In this document: positions 1-8,036 of the stretch, in pieces
Layout: each line of letters starts with the position of its first letter
How positions within the stretch are numbered: the first letter of the stretch is position 1
Assembly: GCA_937990735.1 (NCBI GenBank)
Contig: CALKQT010000047.1
Span: forward strand, 1 to 63,716
Source: an uncultured Campylobacter sp.
GTDB lineage: Bacteria > Campylobacterota > Campylobacteria > Campylobacterales > Campylobacteraceae
Direction of reading: 5' to 3'
DNA: 63,716 bases
The notes under the pieces: generated by a model
What the model was told of the DNA's origin: nothing
The model's database searches: none
What the model saw: only the letters and a program-made list of their open reading frames with translations
Translations under genes and position numbers: made by a program

Positions 1-1239
1 CAAATTTACCCGCGAGTCCGCTTGCTCGTGAAATTTAAAATCTAGCCCGTGTGCGCAGCCGTTTACTTCGCCGCTAAAATTTGATCCTAGCTCTGCCTCC
101 ATTTGCGGTAAATTTTCACCGCCGCAAAGAGCCCTTTTTACGAGCCGCTCGAGTTCGTCCGCGCCGCGTTTTAGCTCGGTCGCGCTCGGCGTTATCATAT
201 CTAGCATAGCTAGGCTCGCGTAAATTTGAGCGCTGCCAGGCCGCTCAAACTCGGCCGCGAGATCTAGCACCGCGTCAAATTTGCCCGCCGCCTTAACCGA
301 GCCTAGATAGAGCCCTGGCAAAATCTCGTCTGAAAGCCGGCGTCTGCGCAACCAAAAAATCGCATTTAGCCGCGCGACGCAAAGATACGGGAAAAGTAAA
401 GCTTTAGCCGCGGCGGCGTGACGGCCTTGCTCGTTTTTAGCAAAAACTCCCGCGCCTAAAAACGCGTAACCGCAAGCAACCAGCGCGAAACTAAGGCTCG
501 CCCAAGATAGCCACAGCATCCACGCGCCCCAAATTTTAGCTCCCAAAATCGCCGCAAAAAGCGTCAAAAACGCAAGCCCTAGATATAGCGCCGCCCATTT
601 GTAGCGAGCAGCCTCCCTAGCTATAGCAAAACTAAGCGGAGTGCCATCTAGCGGACGAATCAGTAGCACCAAGCAGCCCGCGGCCAGCCCCATCGGAATG
701 TCGATAAAATGGTGCTGATACGTGGTCAGCACGCTAAGGCCGATGAGCGCAAACCACGCGACAAGCGCCGCTTTAAGCCAAGCCACGCGCGCCTTGCGAA
801 GGTAAAAAGCGCCCACCACGACGCAAAGTATGATGTGCAGCGACGGAGCTTGATTAAACGGGAGGTCAAAGGCGGCCAGGCTTGAGAACAAAAAGCCGCT
901 AAGGCCCGAAACCGCGGGCTTCTCCCACGACATTTGCAGAGGAAAAGCGATGAAAAACAGCGTCGCGATCATCTGAGCGACTAGCAGCTGCGTAACGTAG
1001 CGCGCGAGCTCCCTAGCGCCCTTGCAGAGGAAAAATCCAAGCGCGTAGAGCAAATTTAGCGACCAGTACGGCACGATGCTCCACGCCCAAAACGGTAGCG
1101 CGCGCTCCCACGCGAAATAAATCTCGGGCACGTTTGCGCGAGCGCTAGCGAGGGCGTTCGTGGCGCCGTAGCTAGCGTAAAATATCGCCGCAACGACGAC
1201 TAGCGCGGCCAGCTGCGATAAAAACGGTTTTGTTTTCAT
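1..1239 (-). CDS. PAP2 / dual-specificity phosphatase fusion protein, C-terminus cut by window edge
   Basis: The minus-strand frame is open from ATG at 1239 to base 1 (413 codons, no stop), so the 3' end lies outside. The protein begins MKTKPFLSQLAAL and has many hydrophobic segments. PAP2-type catalytic motifs are visible: PSLH at residues 132-135 and H176-x3-D180 in YQHHFID. A PAP2 domain in the inner membrane acts on lipid phosphates or diphosphates with its active site near the periplasmic face. After a polar linker the stretch LPGLYLGSV and VLDLAAEF match the start of a dual-specificity phosphatase domain, as in the E. coli YnbD type fusions. The Cys-x5-Arg loop of that domain would lie beyond the window, so its activity cannot be judged. 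About 45 residues after the VLDLAAEF region look longer than usual before the expected active-site loop. Confidence 0.75.
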   Translation of the reverse strand, partial: MKTKPFLSQLAALVVVAAIFYASYGATNALASARANVPEIYFAWERALPFWAWSIVPYWSLNLLYALGFFLCKGARELARYVTQLLVAQMIATLFFIAFPLQMSWEKPAVSGLSGFLFSSLAAFDLPFNQAPSLHIILCVVVGAFYLRKARVAWLKAALVAWFALIGLSVLTTYQHHFIDIPMGLAAGCLVLLIRPLDGTPLSFAIAREAARYKWAALYLGLAFLTLFAAILGAKIWGAWMLWLSWASLSFALVACGYAFLGAGVFAKNEQGRHAAAAKALLFPYLCVARLNAIFWLRRRRLSDEILPGLYLGSVKAAGKFDAVLDLAAEFERPGSAQIYASLAMLDMITPSATELKRGADELERLVKRALCGGENLPQMEAELGSNFSGEVNGCAHGLDFKFHEQADSRVNL

Positions 1240-1945
1240 TTTTGCCTTTTTTGCTAATTCTATCAAATTTTAGTGCATTTGCGCTTTGGCAGCTTAATCG
1301 GTCCGAGATCACTCGCTTGACGTAAAAGGCGTAAAAGCGTAAAATTTACTCACCGAGACCTGAATCTTTAAAATGTTAAATTTGGTTTGGTTAAATTTAG
1401 TATTGCGCATTAAATTTACTCTTTCTTGTTAAGGGGGGAGGGGCTTGAATTACGAAGTCGCTCCCTTCCCCCTTAACGATCCCCCAACCCCTACGACGTG
1501 AGAGGTTGCTGCGCTATGCGCAGTTTTATCTGGCGCTAACGCGCTGCGTGTTCAAATTTACGCTTTCACGATGCGGGTCTCGGTCGGTAAAATTTGCAAA
1601 TTTGACCCCAAATTTGAGCGTAAAACGATAAGGCGCAGTATTTTTTCTTTAGACGAGGCGGAAACGACGGAGGCCAGAGAGCGGACTAGTCGTCCGTGAC
1701 CGAAGCCGACCGAGTCGCTTTCTGCTTGCAGTTGCGAATGTAACGAAGCAAAGCGAAGTATGGTGGAAAAAGACGAGCCGCAAAATAAAATTTAACGCCA
1801 AATTTGAACGTAGAAATTTCAAGGCGAAGTATTTTTGTCATAGACGAGGCGGATGAGCAAGGGCAAAGGAGCGTATAATATAATACGTGACTGCAGCCCG
1901 CAGCGAGATCGGGCGAAGTATATGGCAAAAAGCCAAGCCGCAAAG
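1240..1945. other. Gene-free interval with inverted repeat and diverged tandem repeat
   Basis: I see no convincing gene in these 700 bases. They hold a G/C-tract inverted repeat at 1429-1476 and an imperfect duplication of roughly 160-190 bp (1609-1790 against 1800-1955), both listed separately. A short minus-strand open frame across 1686-1943 has no family features and overlaps the repeat, so I do not call it. Confidence 0.6.
1429..1476. repeat. G-tract/C-tract inverted repeat
   Basis: TTAAGGGGGGAGGGG (1429-1443) and CTCCCTTCCCCCTTAA (1461-1476) are near-perfect reverse complements around a 17-nt loop. The element is very unlike the AT-rich surroundings. There is no T-tract after the stem on either strand, so it is not a standard terminator. 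Confidence 0.6.
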
Positions 1946-1955
1946 TTAAATTTGA
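1609..1955. repeat. Diverged tandem duplication, about 160-190 bp unit, two copies
   Basis: Copy one runs about 1609-1790 and copy two about 1800-1955. Shared blocks occur in the same order: AATTTGAGCGTA / AATTTGAACGTA, AAGGCGCAGTATTTTT / AAGGCGAAGTATTTTT followed by TAGACGAGGCGGA in both, a GTGACCGAAGCC / GTGACTGCAGCCC block, and GACGAGCCGCAAA / CCAAGCCGCAAAG near each end. Spacing between copies drifts from 191 to 160 bp, so the copies carry indels. The second copy touches the 3' end of the hybrid kinase gene. Function unknown. Confidence 0.5.
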
Positions 1956-4258
1956 TCGCCGCTTAGCAGTATGTATCCGCTCTCGCTAATATTTTTAAAT
2001 CTCACCCCCAGCTCCCGCTTTAGCCTTAGCACGACGTTTTGTATCGCGCCTTTGCTCGTTTGCTCGCCCTCGTAGACGAACTCCTCGATCATCTCGTAGC
2101 TCACGAGTTTGTTTAGATTGTACGCAAAGAGCCAAAAGAGCTTGTTTTGCAAAAATGATAGATAGATCTCCTCGCCGTTTTTGTAGATCTTTTCTTTGGT
2201 GAGATTTATGCTCGTTTGCGAGCCCAGACGCACGAGCTTTTCGTCCTTTTCGTAGGTTAGAGCTACGAGCAGACGGCAAAGCGCGGCGATATCGACGGGC
2301 TTTTTTAGAAACGACGCCGCGCCGTGTTCGATGCTTTTGATGAGGTTGTCGTCGGTGTCGTAGGAGGTAAAGACGATAAATTTTTGCGCCGGTTTGATGC
2401 GCATCATCTCCTTCATCATCTCAAAGCCGTTCATCGCGGGCATGTGGATATCGGTGATGACTATGGTGGGAGCTAGCTTTTTAAATCGCTCCAGCCCCTC
2501 CAGCCCGTCGCCCGCACCCCAGACGCTTAGGCAGTAGGGCTTTAGCCCGCCTATTAGCAGCTCCCTTGCGATCTCGTCGTCCTCGACGATGAGGACGCTC
2601 AGGTCTTTAAGCAGCTTTAAATTTATCTCAAAGCCGAGCTCAAACGTCGTCGGATCGCCCGCGCTTAGTAGCTTGATGTCGCCTGAAAGTTTCTCGTTTG
2701 CGAGCTTTTTGCCGAAATACAGCCCGATGCCGCTTCCTTGCTTTTTGGTGGTTTTTGGCTGGGTTAAAATTTTATCCCGAGCCGCCTTGCTCACGCCGCT
2801 GCCGTAGTCCGTGACGGATATTTTGCACATGCCGTTTTCAAATTTGACCTCGATAAAAATTTGCCGCTTGGCGATCTGCTCTTTGTATCGCTCCACGACC
2901 GCGTCTTTGGCGTTGTGAATGAGGATGAGCAAAATTTGCTGCACGATGCCCATCCGCTGCGTGGCTTCTTCGTCTTTAAACTCGCGCAAGCTTACCGAGA
3001 CGTTTGCCTTGCTAAGCTCGGTGTGCATGAGTTTTAGCAGGTCTTTGATGCAGCGCTGCACGCTAAATTTTTGCGGGCTGTCGCTTGTTTTGTAAAAATT
3101 TCTAAAAATCTCGATCGTATCGCTTAAAAGCACGGTCGCGGCTTGGCCTTTTTGCAGCATACTCTCTAGCGTCGCGGCGTCTAGTTTGCCGTCTTTTTGC
3201 AGCATGAGTAGGCTTGAGATCATCAAATTTAGCGAATTAACCGGCTGGATAAACTGATGATTGATGCCGCTGATTAGCTCGCCCGCCTCGCTCATACGCG
3301 CTTTGTGCTTGAGCAGGGCCTCGTAGTCGTCTTGTAGGTTTTTGATTTTTGAATACATAAAGGTATGGAGGAAATTTGCCACGAGCGCCAGCGCCGCGAA
3401 CGCAAAAAGCAGAGTAAGGGCGTTTTTTAGCGCGGAGTTAAGCAGCGCGGCGAGCTCTTTTTCCTTATCGGTGCCTGCGCCGATGAACCAGTTTAGCGTG
3501 GGGATCTCGGCGACGGAGATGAAATTTGAGCCGATATTTAGGCTCGTGATATCTTCGTCACGCAGGAAAATATCTTTAAATTTATCCTCGATCTGTTTTT
3601 TTAGCACCGCATCCTTCATCGGGGTTAAAATTTCGCCGCCGTGCGTGATGATAAAGGCGTAGGAATCGGGCGCAAGCTTAAATTTTTCCATATTTTTTAG
3701 TATGTTTTGCAGCTTCACCACGCCGCAAAACACCCCTGCAAACGAGCCGCCGTCCAGCACGGGCACGCATAAATTTAACGTCGGCTCGCCTAAAATTTTA
3801 TGGCGCTGCATAAAATTTACCGTGGGCGCGAGCGTGCTTTTGGTCTCTTCAAACCACACAAGCCCCGTGCGAAGGCTCTTTGGCATCGCTTCATCGTCGC
3901 CTAGCTCCTTGCCGTCTACGAAAATTTCTCCGTCCTCGCGCAAAAACTGTAAGGCGTCAAATTCTGCGGAGTTTTCTTTGAAAAGTCGTATGAAGTCGCC
4001 GAGCTTTTCGCTATCTTGCGAGATACCCGCATTTTCTATAAATTTAGCCGCGCGCACCAGTGAGTGCAGTCGCTCGTCCAGCCAAAATGAGAAATTTCCG
4101 ACGATATTTTCGCTAGCGGCGATCTTGTTTTTATCCGCAAGCGCCGTGATCTGCGCCTTGGCGTCCTCGTAGTTTTTCACGCCCAAAAGTACCACGGAAA
4201 GGCTCGCAAAAATGATGATGAAGTAAATTTTAAAATTATGTTCGCGTAAGGCTTTCAT
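1946..4258 (-). CDS. Hybrid histidine kinase with receiver and OmpR-type winged-helix output domain
   Basis: This 770-residue inner-membrane protein joins a whole two-component pathway in one chain. A transmembrane segment (about 11-28) is followed by a periplasmic sensor region of the double-PAS (Cache) kind, a second membrane segment near 280-300, a HisKA domain with the H-box around H334 (INHQFIQP), a HATPase with NAKDAV and GSGIGLYFGKK boxes, a receiver domain with phosphoacceptor D603 (VITDIHMP) and conserved lysine in FLKKPVD, and a final ~95 residues that read as an OmpR/PhoB winged helix (KNGEEIYLSFLQNKLFWLF, later RLKRELGVRFKNI). It lies 29 bp downstream of dsbI in the same direction, so it probably belongs with the dsbL-dsbI-assT group and may control it. 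No Shine-Dalgarno precedes the ATG; see the promoter entry. A membrane-tethered DNA-binding output is inferred, not shown. Confidence 0.85.
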   Translation of the reverse strand: MKALREHNFKIYFIIIFASLSVVLLGVKNYEDAKAQITALADKNKIAASENIVGNFSFWLDERLHSLVRAAKFIENAGISQDSEKLGDFIRLFKENSAEFDALQFLREDGEIFVDGKELGDDEAMPKSLRTGLVWFEETKSTLAPTVNFMQRHKILGEPTLNLCVPVLDGGSFAGVFCGVVKLQNILKNMEKFKLAPDSYAFIITHGGEILTPMKDAVLKKQIEDKFKDIFLRDEDITSLNIGSNFISVAEIPTLNWFIGAGTDKEKELAALLNSALKNALTLLFAFAALALVANFLHTFMYSKIKNLQDDYEALLKHKARMSEAGELISGINHQFIQPVNSLNLMISSLLMLQKDGKLDAATLESMLQKGQAATVLLSDTIEIFRNFYKTSDSPQKFSVQRCIKDLLKLMHTELSKANVSVSLREFKDEEATQRMGIVQQILLILIHNAKDAVVERYKEQIAKRQIFIEVKFENGMCKISVTDYGSGVSKAARDKILTQPKTTKKQGSGIGLYFGKKLANEKLSGDIKLLSAGDPTTFELGFEINLKLLKDLSVLIVEDDEIARELLIGGLKPYCLSVWGAGDGLEGLERFKKLAPTIVITDIHMPAMNGFEMMKEMMRIKPAQKFIVFTSYDTDDNLIKSIEHGAASFLKKPVDIAALCRLLVALTYEKDEKLVRLGSQTSINLTKEKIYKNGEEIYLSFLQNKLFWLFAYNLNKLVSYEMIEEFVYEGEQTSKGAIQNVVLRLKRELGVRFKNISESGYILLSGDQI

Positions 4259-4264
4259 GCGCCC

Positions 4265-4273
4265 AGTATAGCA
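4265..4273 (-). promoter_or_regulatory. Extended -10 placing transcription start on the kinase ATG
   Basis: On the minus strand TGC-TATACT (extended -10, TGn plus hexamer) ends six bases before the ATG of the hybrid kinase. The expected start point is then the A of the ATG at 4258, giving a leaderless mRNA. This fits the absence of a ribosome-binding sequence in GGGCGC between them. Prediction only. Confidence 0.35.
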
Positions 4274-4299
4274 AAATCGGTCTAAATTTAGACCGATTT
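4274..4299. terminator. Perfect 26-nt palindrome at the 3' end of dsbI
   Basis: AAATCGGTCTAAA followed directly by TTTAGACCGATTT is a perfect palindrome covering the dsbI stop codon. Read in the dsbI direction it is followed by TTTTGCT, so it could act as a modest intrinsic terminator or pause separating dsbI from the kinase gene; it could also be an operator for the promoter just downstream. Confidence 0.5.
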
Positions 4300-4920
4300 A
4301 AGCTTTTTCAGAGTTAAAATTTTGCAAATAAACATCGCGGCGAGCACGACGAAGCATACGCTAAAGCCGATCAGAGTGCAGTCTGCCATCGACATAAATT
4401 TGCTTGATGGGATCAGGTACCAGCCGTCCCCATAAAGATCCACTAAATACTTCTGAAAGCCGTCTAGCGTGACGCCCTCGGGCACTAGCGGATTATCGTA
4501 GCCGCAGTCGCCCGTAGGCAAGAACCAATCCGGCGCCCACCGCTCAAGCGGCAGGCCGAACGGATAGTGCGGCTCGGTCGAGCAGCCCTGTACGCCGAAC
4601 GGATCGTCTCCATGTACGGCGTCGTGGATCTTGGCGAGCTTTACGCTATACATTATGCCCTGGATCGCGCCCCAAAAGGCTAGCAGGTAGCCAAGCACGG
4701 CGAGGAGTAAATTTTTAGGATTTATGATCGCGACCAGGCCTCCTAGCGCCATGCACAAAAAGGCAAAGCGGATATAGACGCACTGCTCGCAAGGCGGCAT
4801 ATAGACGTAGTTTTGAAACAGCGAGTGCGCGAGGATAACAAGCCCCACGCTCACTGCTACGAGGATCGCCCACGGCAGGCGGCTATCTGCGAATTTCGCT
4901 ATTTTTTCCGCAAATTTCAT
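4288..4920 (-). CDS. dsbI: DsbI/DsbB-family thiol oxidoreductase
   Basis: A 210-residue inner-membrane protein that re-oxidises a periplasmic DsbA-like partner and passes electrons to quinone. It has about five hydrophobic segments, the first periplasmic cysteine pair C44-x2-C47 (CEQC) and a second periplasmic pair C113 and C139, as expected of the DsbB/DsbI family. It follows dsbL by nine bases and lies opposite assT, the arrangement known for the dedicated DsbL-DsbI pair that oxidises arylsulfate sulfotransferase in uropathogenic E. coli and for the dsbA-dsbB-astA locus of C. jejuni. The long insertion with PHYPFGLPLERWAPDWF between C113 and C139 is typical of the DsbI branch. The stop codon lies inside a perfect palindrome. 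Confidence 0.9.
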   Translation of the reverse strand: MKFAEKIAKFADSRLPWAILVAVSVGLVILAHSLFQNYVYMPPCEQCVYIRFAFLCMALGGLVAIINPKNLLLAVLGYLLAFWGAIQGIMYSVKLAKIHDAVHGDDPFGVQGCSTEPHYPFGLPLERWAPDWFLPTGDCGYDNPLVPEGVTLDGFQKYLVDLYGDGWYLIPSSKFMSMADCTLIGFSVCFVVLAAMFICKILTLKKLKSV

Positions 4921-4929
4921 GCCCGCGCC

Positions 4930-5586
4930 CTATTTTTTGAGCAGCTCTTCAATTAGCTGCGCCATGCCGTCGATTGAGCTGATGGACTTCGTCATGATGA
5001 GGTATTTGCCGTTTACGACAAAGGCCGGCACGCCCTGGATCTTGGCTACGTCGTAGCTCTCGTCCCATTTTTTAAGCAGTTCGGCGACTTTTGGGTCCTC
5101 TAGCTTTTTTTGATAGTCCGCTTCGCTGATGCCTGCCGCATCAAGCCCCGTCTTTAAAAACGCTGCCTCGTCCTTGCCGTCGCTCCAGCGTTGCTTTTGA
5201 TCGTGATAGGCCTTGTAGTAAGCAAATTTCGCCTTTTTAAACAGCGAGTTTTCATCTAGCAGGCTCACACCCTTTTCCTCGTCCATCACGGCTAAAACGG
5301 CAAAAATTTTACTTCCAAGCTCGCCGTATTCGCCCTTGGTTTTTAGATGAAACGGCACGTATTTTAGCCCCGCGACCTTTTCTACGACCTTCGGCGTAAC
5401 GGTTTTGTCGTATTTGTAGCAAAACGGGCATGCGTAGCTAAAAACCTTAACTAGCGTGTTTTGCTCCACGGATAGCGGCTTTTGCAGCTTTACGTAGTCC
5501 TCACCCTCGGTAAACGCGGCTGCGCTAAGGGCGCCAAACATCGCTACGGTTAAAAAGCCTTTGCTAAATTTAGAAAGTAGGTTCAT
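4930..5586 (-). CDS. dsbL: Periplasmic thiol:disulfide oxidase, DsbA/DsbL type
   Basis: A 218-residue DsbA-family protein with an N-terminal signal peptide (hydrophobic stretch 10-24) and thioredoxin fold. The active site is CPFC at C53-C56, and the cis-proline motif is GVPAF. From memory, CPFC rather than CPHC is also the motif of the AssT-dedicated DsbL of uropathogenic E. coli, which supports the same role here. It introduces disulfides in exported proteins and is recharged by the DsbI encoded nine bases downstream. The divergent neighbour assT carries the expected substrate cysteine pair. An AAGGAG ribosome-binding site stands six to seven bases before the ATG. Alternative: a general DsbA, since other exported Cys proteins are plentiful in this genome. 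Confidence 0.88.
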   Translation of the reverse strand: MNLLSKFSKGFLTVAMFGALSAAAFTEGEDYVKLQKPLSVEQNTLVKVFSYACPFCYKYDKTVTPKVVEKVAGLKYVPFHLKTKGEYGELGSKIFAVLAVMDEEKGVSLLDENSLFKKAKFAYYKAYHDQKQRWSDGKDEAAFLKTGLDAAGISEADYQKKLEDPKVAELLKKWDESYDVAKIQGVPAFVVNGKYLIMTKSISSIDGMAQLIEELLKK

Positions 5587-5631
5587 GGAATGCTCCTTAA
5601 AATGATTTTGTTTGCGTTAATTTTATATTCT

Positions 5632-5637
5632 CTCGCT
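5632..5637 (-). promoter_or_regulatory. Putative -10 for dsbL-dsbI
   Basis: TATAAA on the minus strand, about 45 bases before the dsbL start, in an AT-rich divergent intergenic region. Campylobacter sigma-70 promoters rest mostly on the -10, so only this element is named. Confidence 0.3.
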
Positions 5638-5729
5638 GCCGCAAAACTCACGCTAAGATAAATTTTAGATTAAATTTATAAAATTTCGACTAAATTTTGG
5701 CACAAAAACCAAAATTTGAAATTATTTTT

Positions 5730-5735
5730 TATAAT
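5730..5735 (+). promoter_or_regulatory. Putative -10 for assT
   Basis: TATAAT in the run TTTTTTATAATTAAG, about 85 bases before the assT ATG, facing the gene. The leader would be near 80 nt and ends with the good ribosome-binding site AAAGGAG at 5808-5814. Confidence 0.35.
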
Positions 5736-5820
5736 TAAGCAAGTTTTAATAAACGCGTGATTTCTACGTTAGCGAGGTTGATTAAAATTATGGTATCAAA
5801 TCAATTCAAAGGAGAATAAG

Positions 5821-7668
5821 ATGAAGCGAACTCTTTCTTCATTTGCGCTAGCTGCGGCGCTTTTAGGCGGTCTAAGCACGGCTGCGCTGGCTATCGGCGG
5901 ACCTAGCGGCGCGCACATAGACTACGCCGTCCCGGGCAAGATCGGCGAAGTAGTCGTTAATCCATACGACATCGCGCCTCTAACGGCGGTGATCAAAAAC
6001 GGCGGCTACACGCTAGCAAACGCAAAAGTTACCATCGTGCCAAAGCCGGACGGCCAGACGATCAGCTATAAAGTCGCCGACAAGCACCTTCGCACGCACG
6101 GCGGAATCCCGGTTTTTGGGCTCTATCCTGACTATCAAAACACCGTCGAGGTTGAGTACGATAAAATTTATAAGGGCCAAACCGAGCATGTAAAAGAAAG
6201 CTATAAAATTTACGCGCCTGCAATTTATCTAGAGAGCTCTGGCATGCCGTCTCAAAAGGGCGCGCTGTTTGATAAAATCGAGGTCGTGAAGGCTCCGAGC
6301 GCGAAATTTGCCAACCGCCTCTACTACGTAAATAACTTCGTAAATAAAACCGGCAAGGGCACCAAAGTCGTGTGGAACAACCCCGCAGGCGGCGCGATCG
6401 AGTGGAATTACAGCCCGAATAACTTCATCCTGGACACTAAAGGCGAAGTGCGCTGGTATCTGGAGCCGAGTAAAATTTACGACCTCAAGCAGCCGTTTAG
6501 CGCAGGCGTCATGATGGGCTTTAAGCAAAACGACGACGGCGCGATGACATGGGGTTACGGGCAGCGATACGCCAAATACGACATAATGGGACGCGAAATC
6601 TTTAACCGCGAGCTACCTGCGAGCTACAACGACTTCTCGCACTCTATGGACGTTGCGCAAAACGGGCATTATTTCCTGCGCGCGGCAAACGCCAACTATA
6701 AACGCGCCGACGGTAAAAACGTCCGCACGGTCCGAGACGTCATCGTCGAGGTCGATAGAGACGGCAACGTCGTAGATGATTTTAGGCTGTATGAAATTTT
6801 AGATCCGTATCGCGACATCGTGCTAAAAACGCTCGATCAGGGCGCCGTGTGCTTAAATATCGACGCTAGCAAGGCTGGCCACACCGCGAGCACGGACGAG
6901 CTAGCCGCGATGGATACGAACGAAAAATGGGGCGACATCGTGGGCTCAGGTCCCGGACGCAACTGGGCGCACGTAAATAGCGTGGATTATGATCCAAGCG
7001 ACGATAGTATCATCATCTCCAGCCGCCACCAAGACGCCGTCATCAAGATCGGCCGCGACAAAAAAGTCAAATGGATAATGGGCGCGCACAAAGGCTGGAA
7101 GGATCAGTTTAAGGGCTACTTGCTCCAGCCGGTAGATAAAGACGGCAAAAAGATCGTCTGCGAGGACGAATACTCAAAATGCCCTGGCTACGAGAGCGAA
7201 ACGGGCGGGTTTGACTGGCAGTGGACGCAGCACACGGCATTTAGAATCGACAGCAAGTCCAAAAAGGGCGTCGTGTATCTAACCGTCTTTGACAACGGCG
7301 ACACACGCGGCATGGAGCAGCCTGCGATGGCGGGTATGAAATACTCCCGCGCAGTCGTCTATAAAATCGACGAAAAAGCTAAAACCGTCGAGCAAGTCTG
7401 GGAGTACGGCAAACAGCGCGGCAGCGAGTGGTACAGCTCGGTCACTTCGCTAGCGCAGTATCAAGACGACCTTGATAGCGTGATGGTTTACTCAGCGGTT
7501 GCCGGCATGCAGTTTGACATCGCCAAGGGTCGTCCGGTCGGCGTGCCTAGCCCTCACATCAACGAGTTTGAATGGGGCGCAAAAGAGCCGTCAATCGAAA
7601 TCAAAATGACCAACGCGATGGGCTATCAGGCGTTTCCGTTTAGCCTAGAAAAGGCGTTTGAGAAGTAA
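5821..7668 (+). CDS. assT: Periplasmic arylsulfate sulfotransferase
   Basis: A 615-residue periplasmic enzyme that moves sulfate from one phenolic sulfate to another phenol without PAPS. A signal peptide covers about residues 1-24 (cut after ALA). Family catalytic histidines are visible: H403 in SSRHQDAV and H471 in WTQHTAF, the second being the expected sulfate-accepting residue (E. coli H436). C447 and C454 sit just before it, seven residues apart, and correspond to the single disulfide of the E. coli enzyme that needs DsbL. The divergent dsbL-dsbI pair therefore looks like its own oxidation system. The C. jejuni counterpart (astA, Cj0866) lies in the same context. Length is normal for the family. 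A clear intrinsic terminator follows. Confidence 0.93.
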   Translation: MKRTLSSFALAAALLGGLSTAALAIGGPSGAHIDYAVPGKIGEVVVNPYDIAPLTAVIKNGGYTLANAKVTIVPKPDGQTISYKVADKHLRTHGGIPVFGLYPDYQNTVEVEYDKIYKGQTEHVKESYKIYAPAIYLESSGMPSQKGALFDKIEVVKAPSAKFANRLYYVNNFVNKTGKGTKVVWNNPAGGAIEWNYSPNNFILDTKGEVRWYLEPSKIYDLKQPFSAGVMMGFKQNDDGAMTWGYGQRYAKYDIMGREIFNRELPASYNDFSHSMDVAQNGHYFLRAANANYKRADGKNVRTVRDVIVEVDRDGNVVDDFRLYEILDPYRDIVLKTLDQGAVCLNIDASKAGHTASTDELAAMDTNEKWGDIVGSGPGRNWAHVNSVDYDPSDDSIIISSRHQDAVIKIGRDKKVKWIMGAHKGWKDQFKGYLLQPVDKDGKKIVCEDEYSKCPGYESETGGFDWQWTQHTAFRIDSKSKKGVVYLTVFDNGDTRGMEQPAMAGMKYSRAVVYKIDEKAKTVEQVWEYGKQRGSEWYSSVTSLAQYQDDLDSVMVYSAVAGMQFDIAKGRPVGVPSPHINEFEWGAKEPSIEIKMTNAMGYQAFPFSLEKAFEK

Positions 7669-7682
7669 AATTTTAAAATTTA

Positions 7683-7718
7683 GCGGCCGTATTTCGAACG
7701 CGGCCGCTTTTGTTTTAG
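7683..7718 (+). terminator. Intrinsic terminator of assT
   Basis: GCGGCCG (7683-7689) pairs with CGGCCGC (7701-7707) around an 11-nt loop and is followed by TTTTGTTTT. Confidence 0.8.
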
Positions 7719-7871
7719 TTTATGGTCAAATTCTACACATCTACTCGATAGAATTTCATCCGAATTTGCTAAATTTTATCCCTCGGTACGGCAAAATTTA
7801 GCCGAAAACATAGCTCTTTATTCTAGATAAAATTTAATCATCGGATTTGCGATTTCGCGTTCCGCTTTTGT

Positions 7872-7877
7872 TATAAT
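7872..7877 (+). promoter_or_regulatory. Putative -10 for the DUF2695 pseudogene
   Basis: TATAAT in TTGTTATAATTTTGC, about 160 bases upstream of the GTG start of the broken gene and in its direction. Confidence 0.35.
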
Positions 7878-8036
7878 TTTGCTCTGCTAAAAATTAATAA
7901 GCGTTATTTCGGTATAGACGAGGAGCGCACGGTTTGGATGAAATTTGCATGCCGCTTGGGGCAGGGGACGATAGGTATGAGGTTAATGCGCCCAAAGGAT
8001 ATCCGTGCGGCAAGGCGGCGCAGCAAAGGAGAAAGA

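Noticed and set aside
1686..1943. 85-codon minus-strand open frame
   Set aside because: It lies within the diverged duplication, lacks a ribosome-binding site and shows no protein-like conservation between the two copies.
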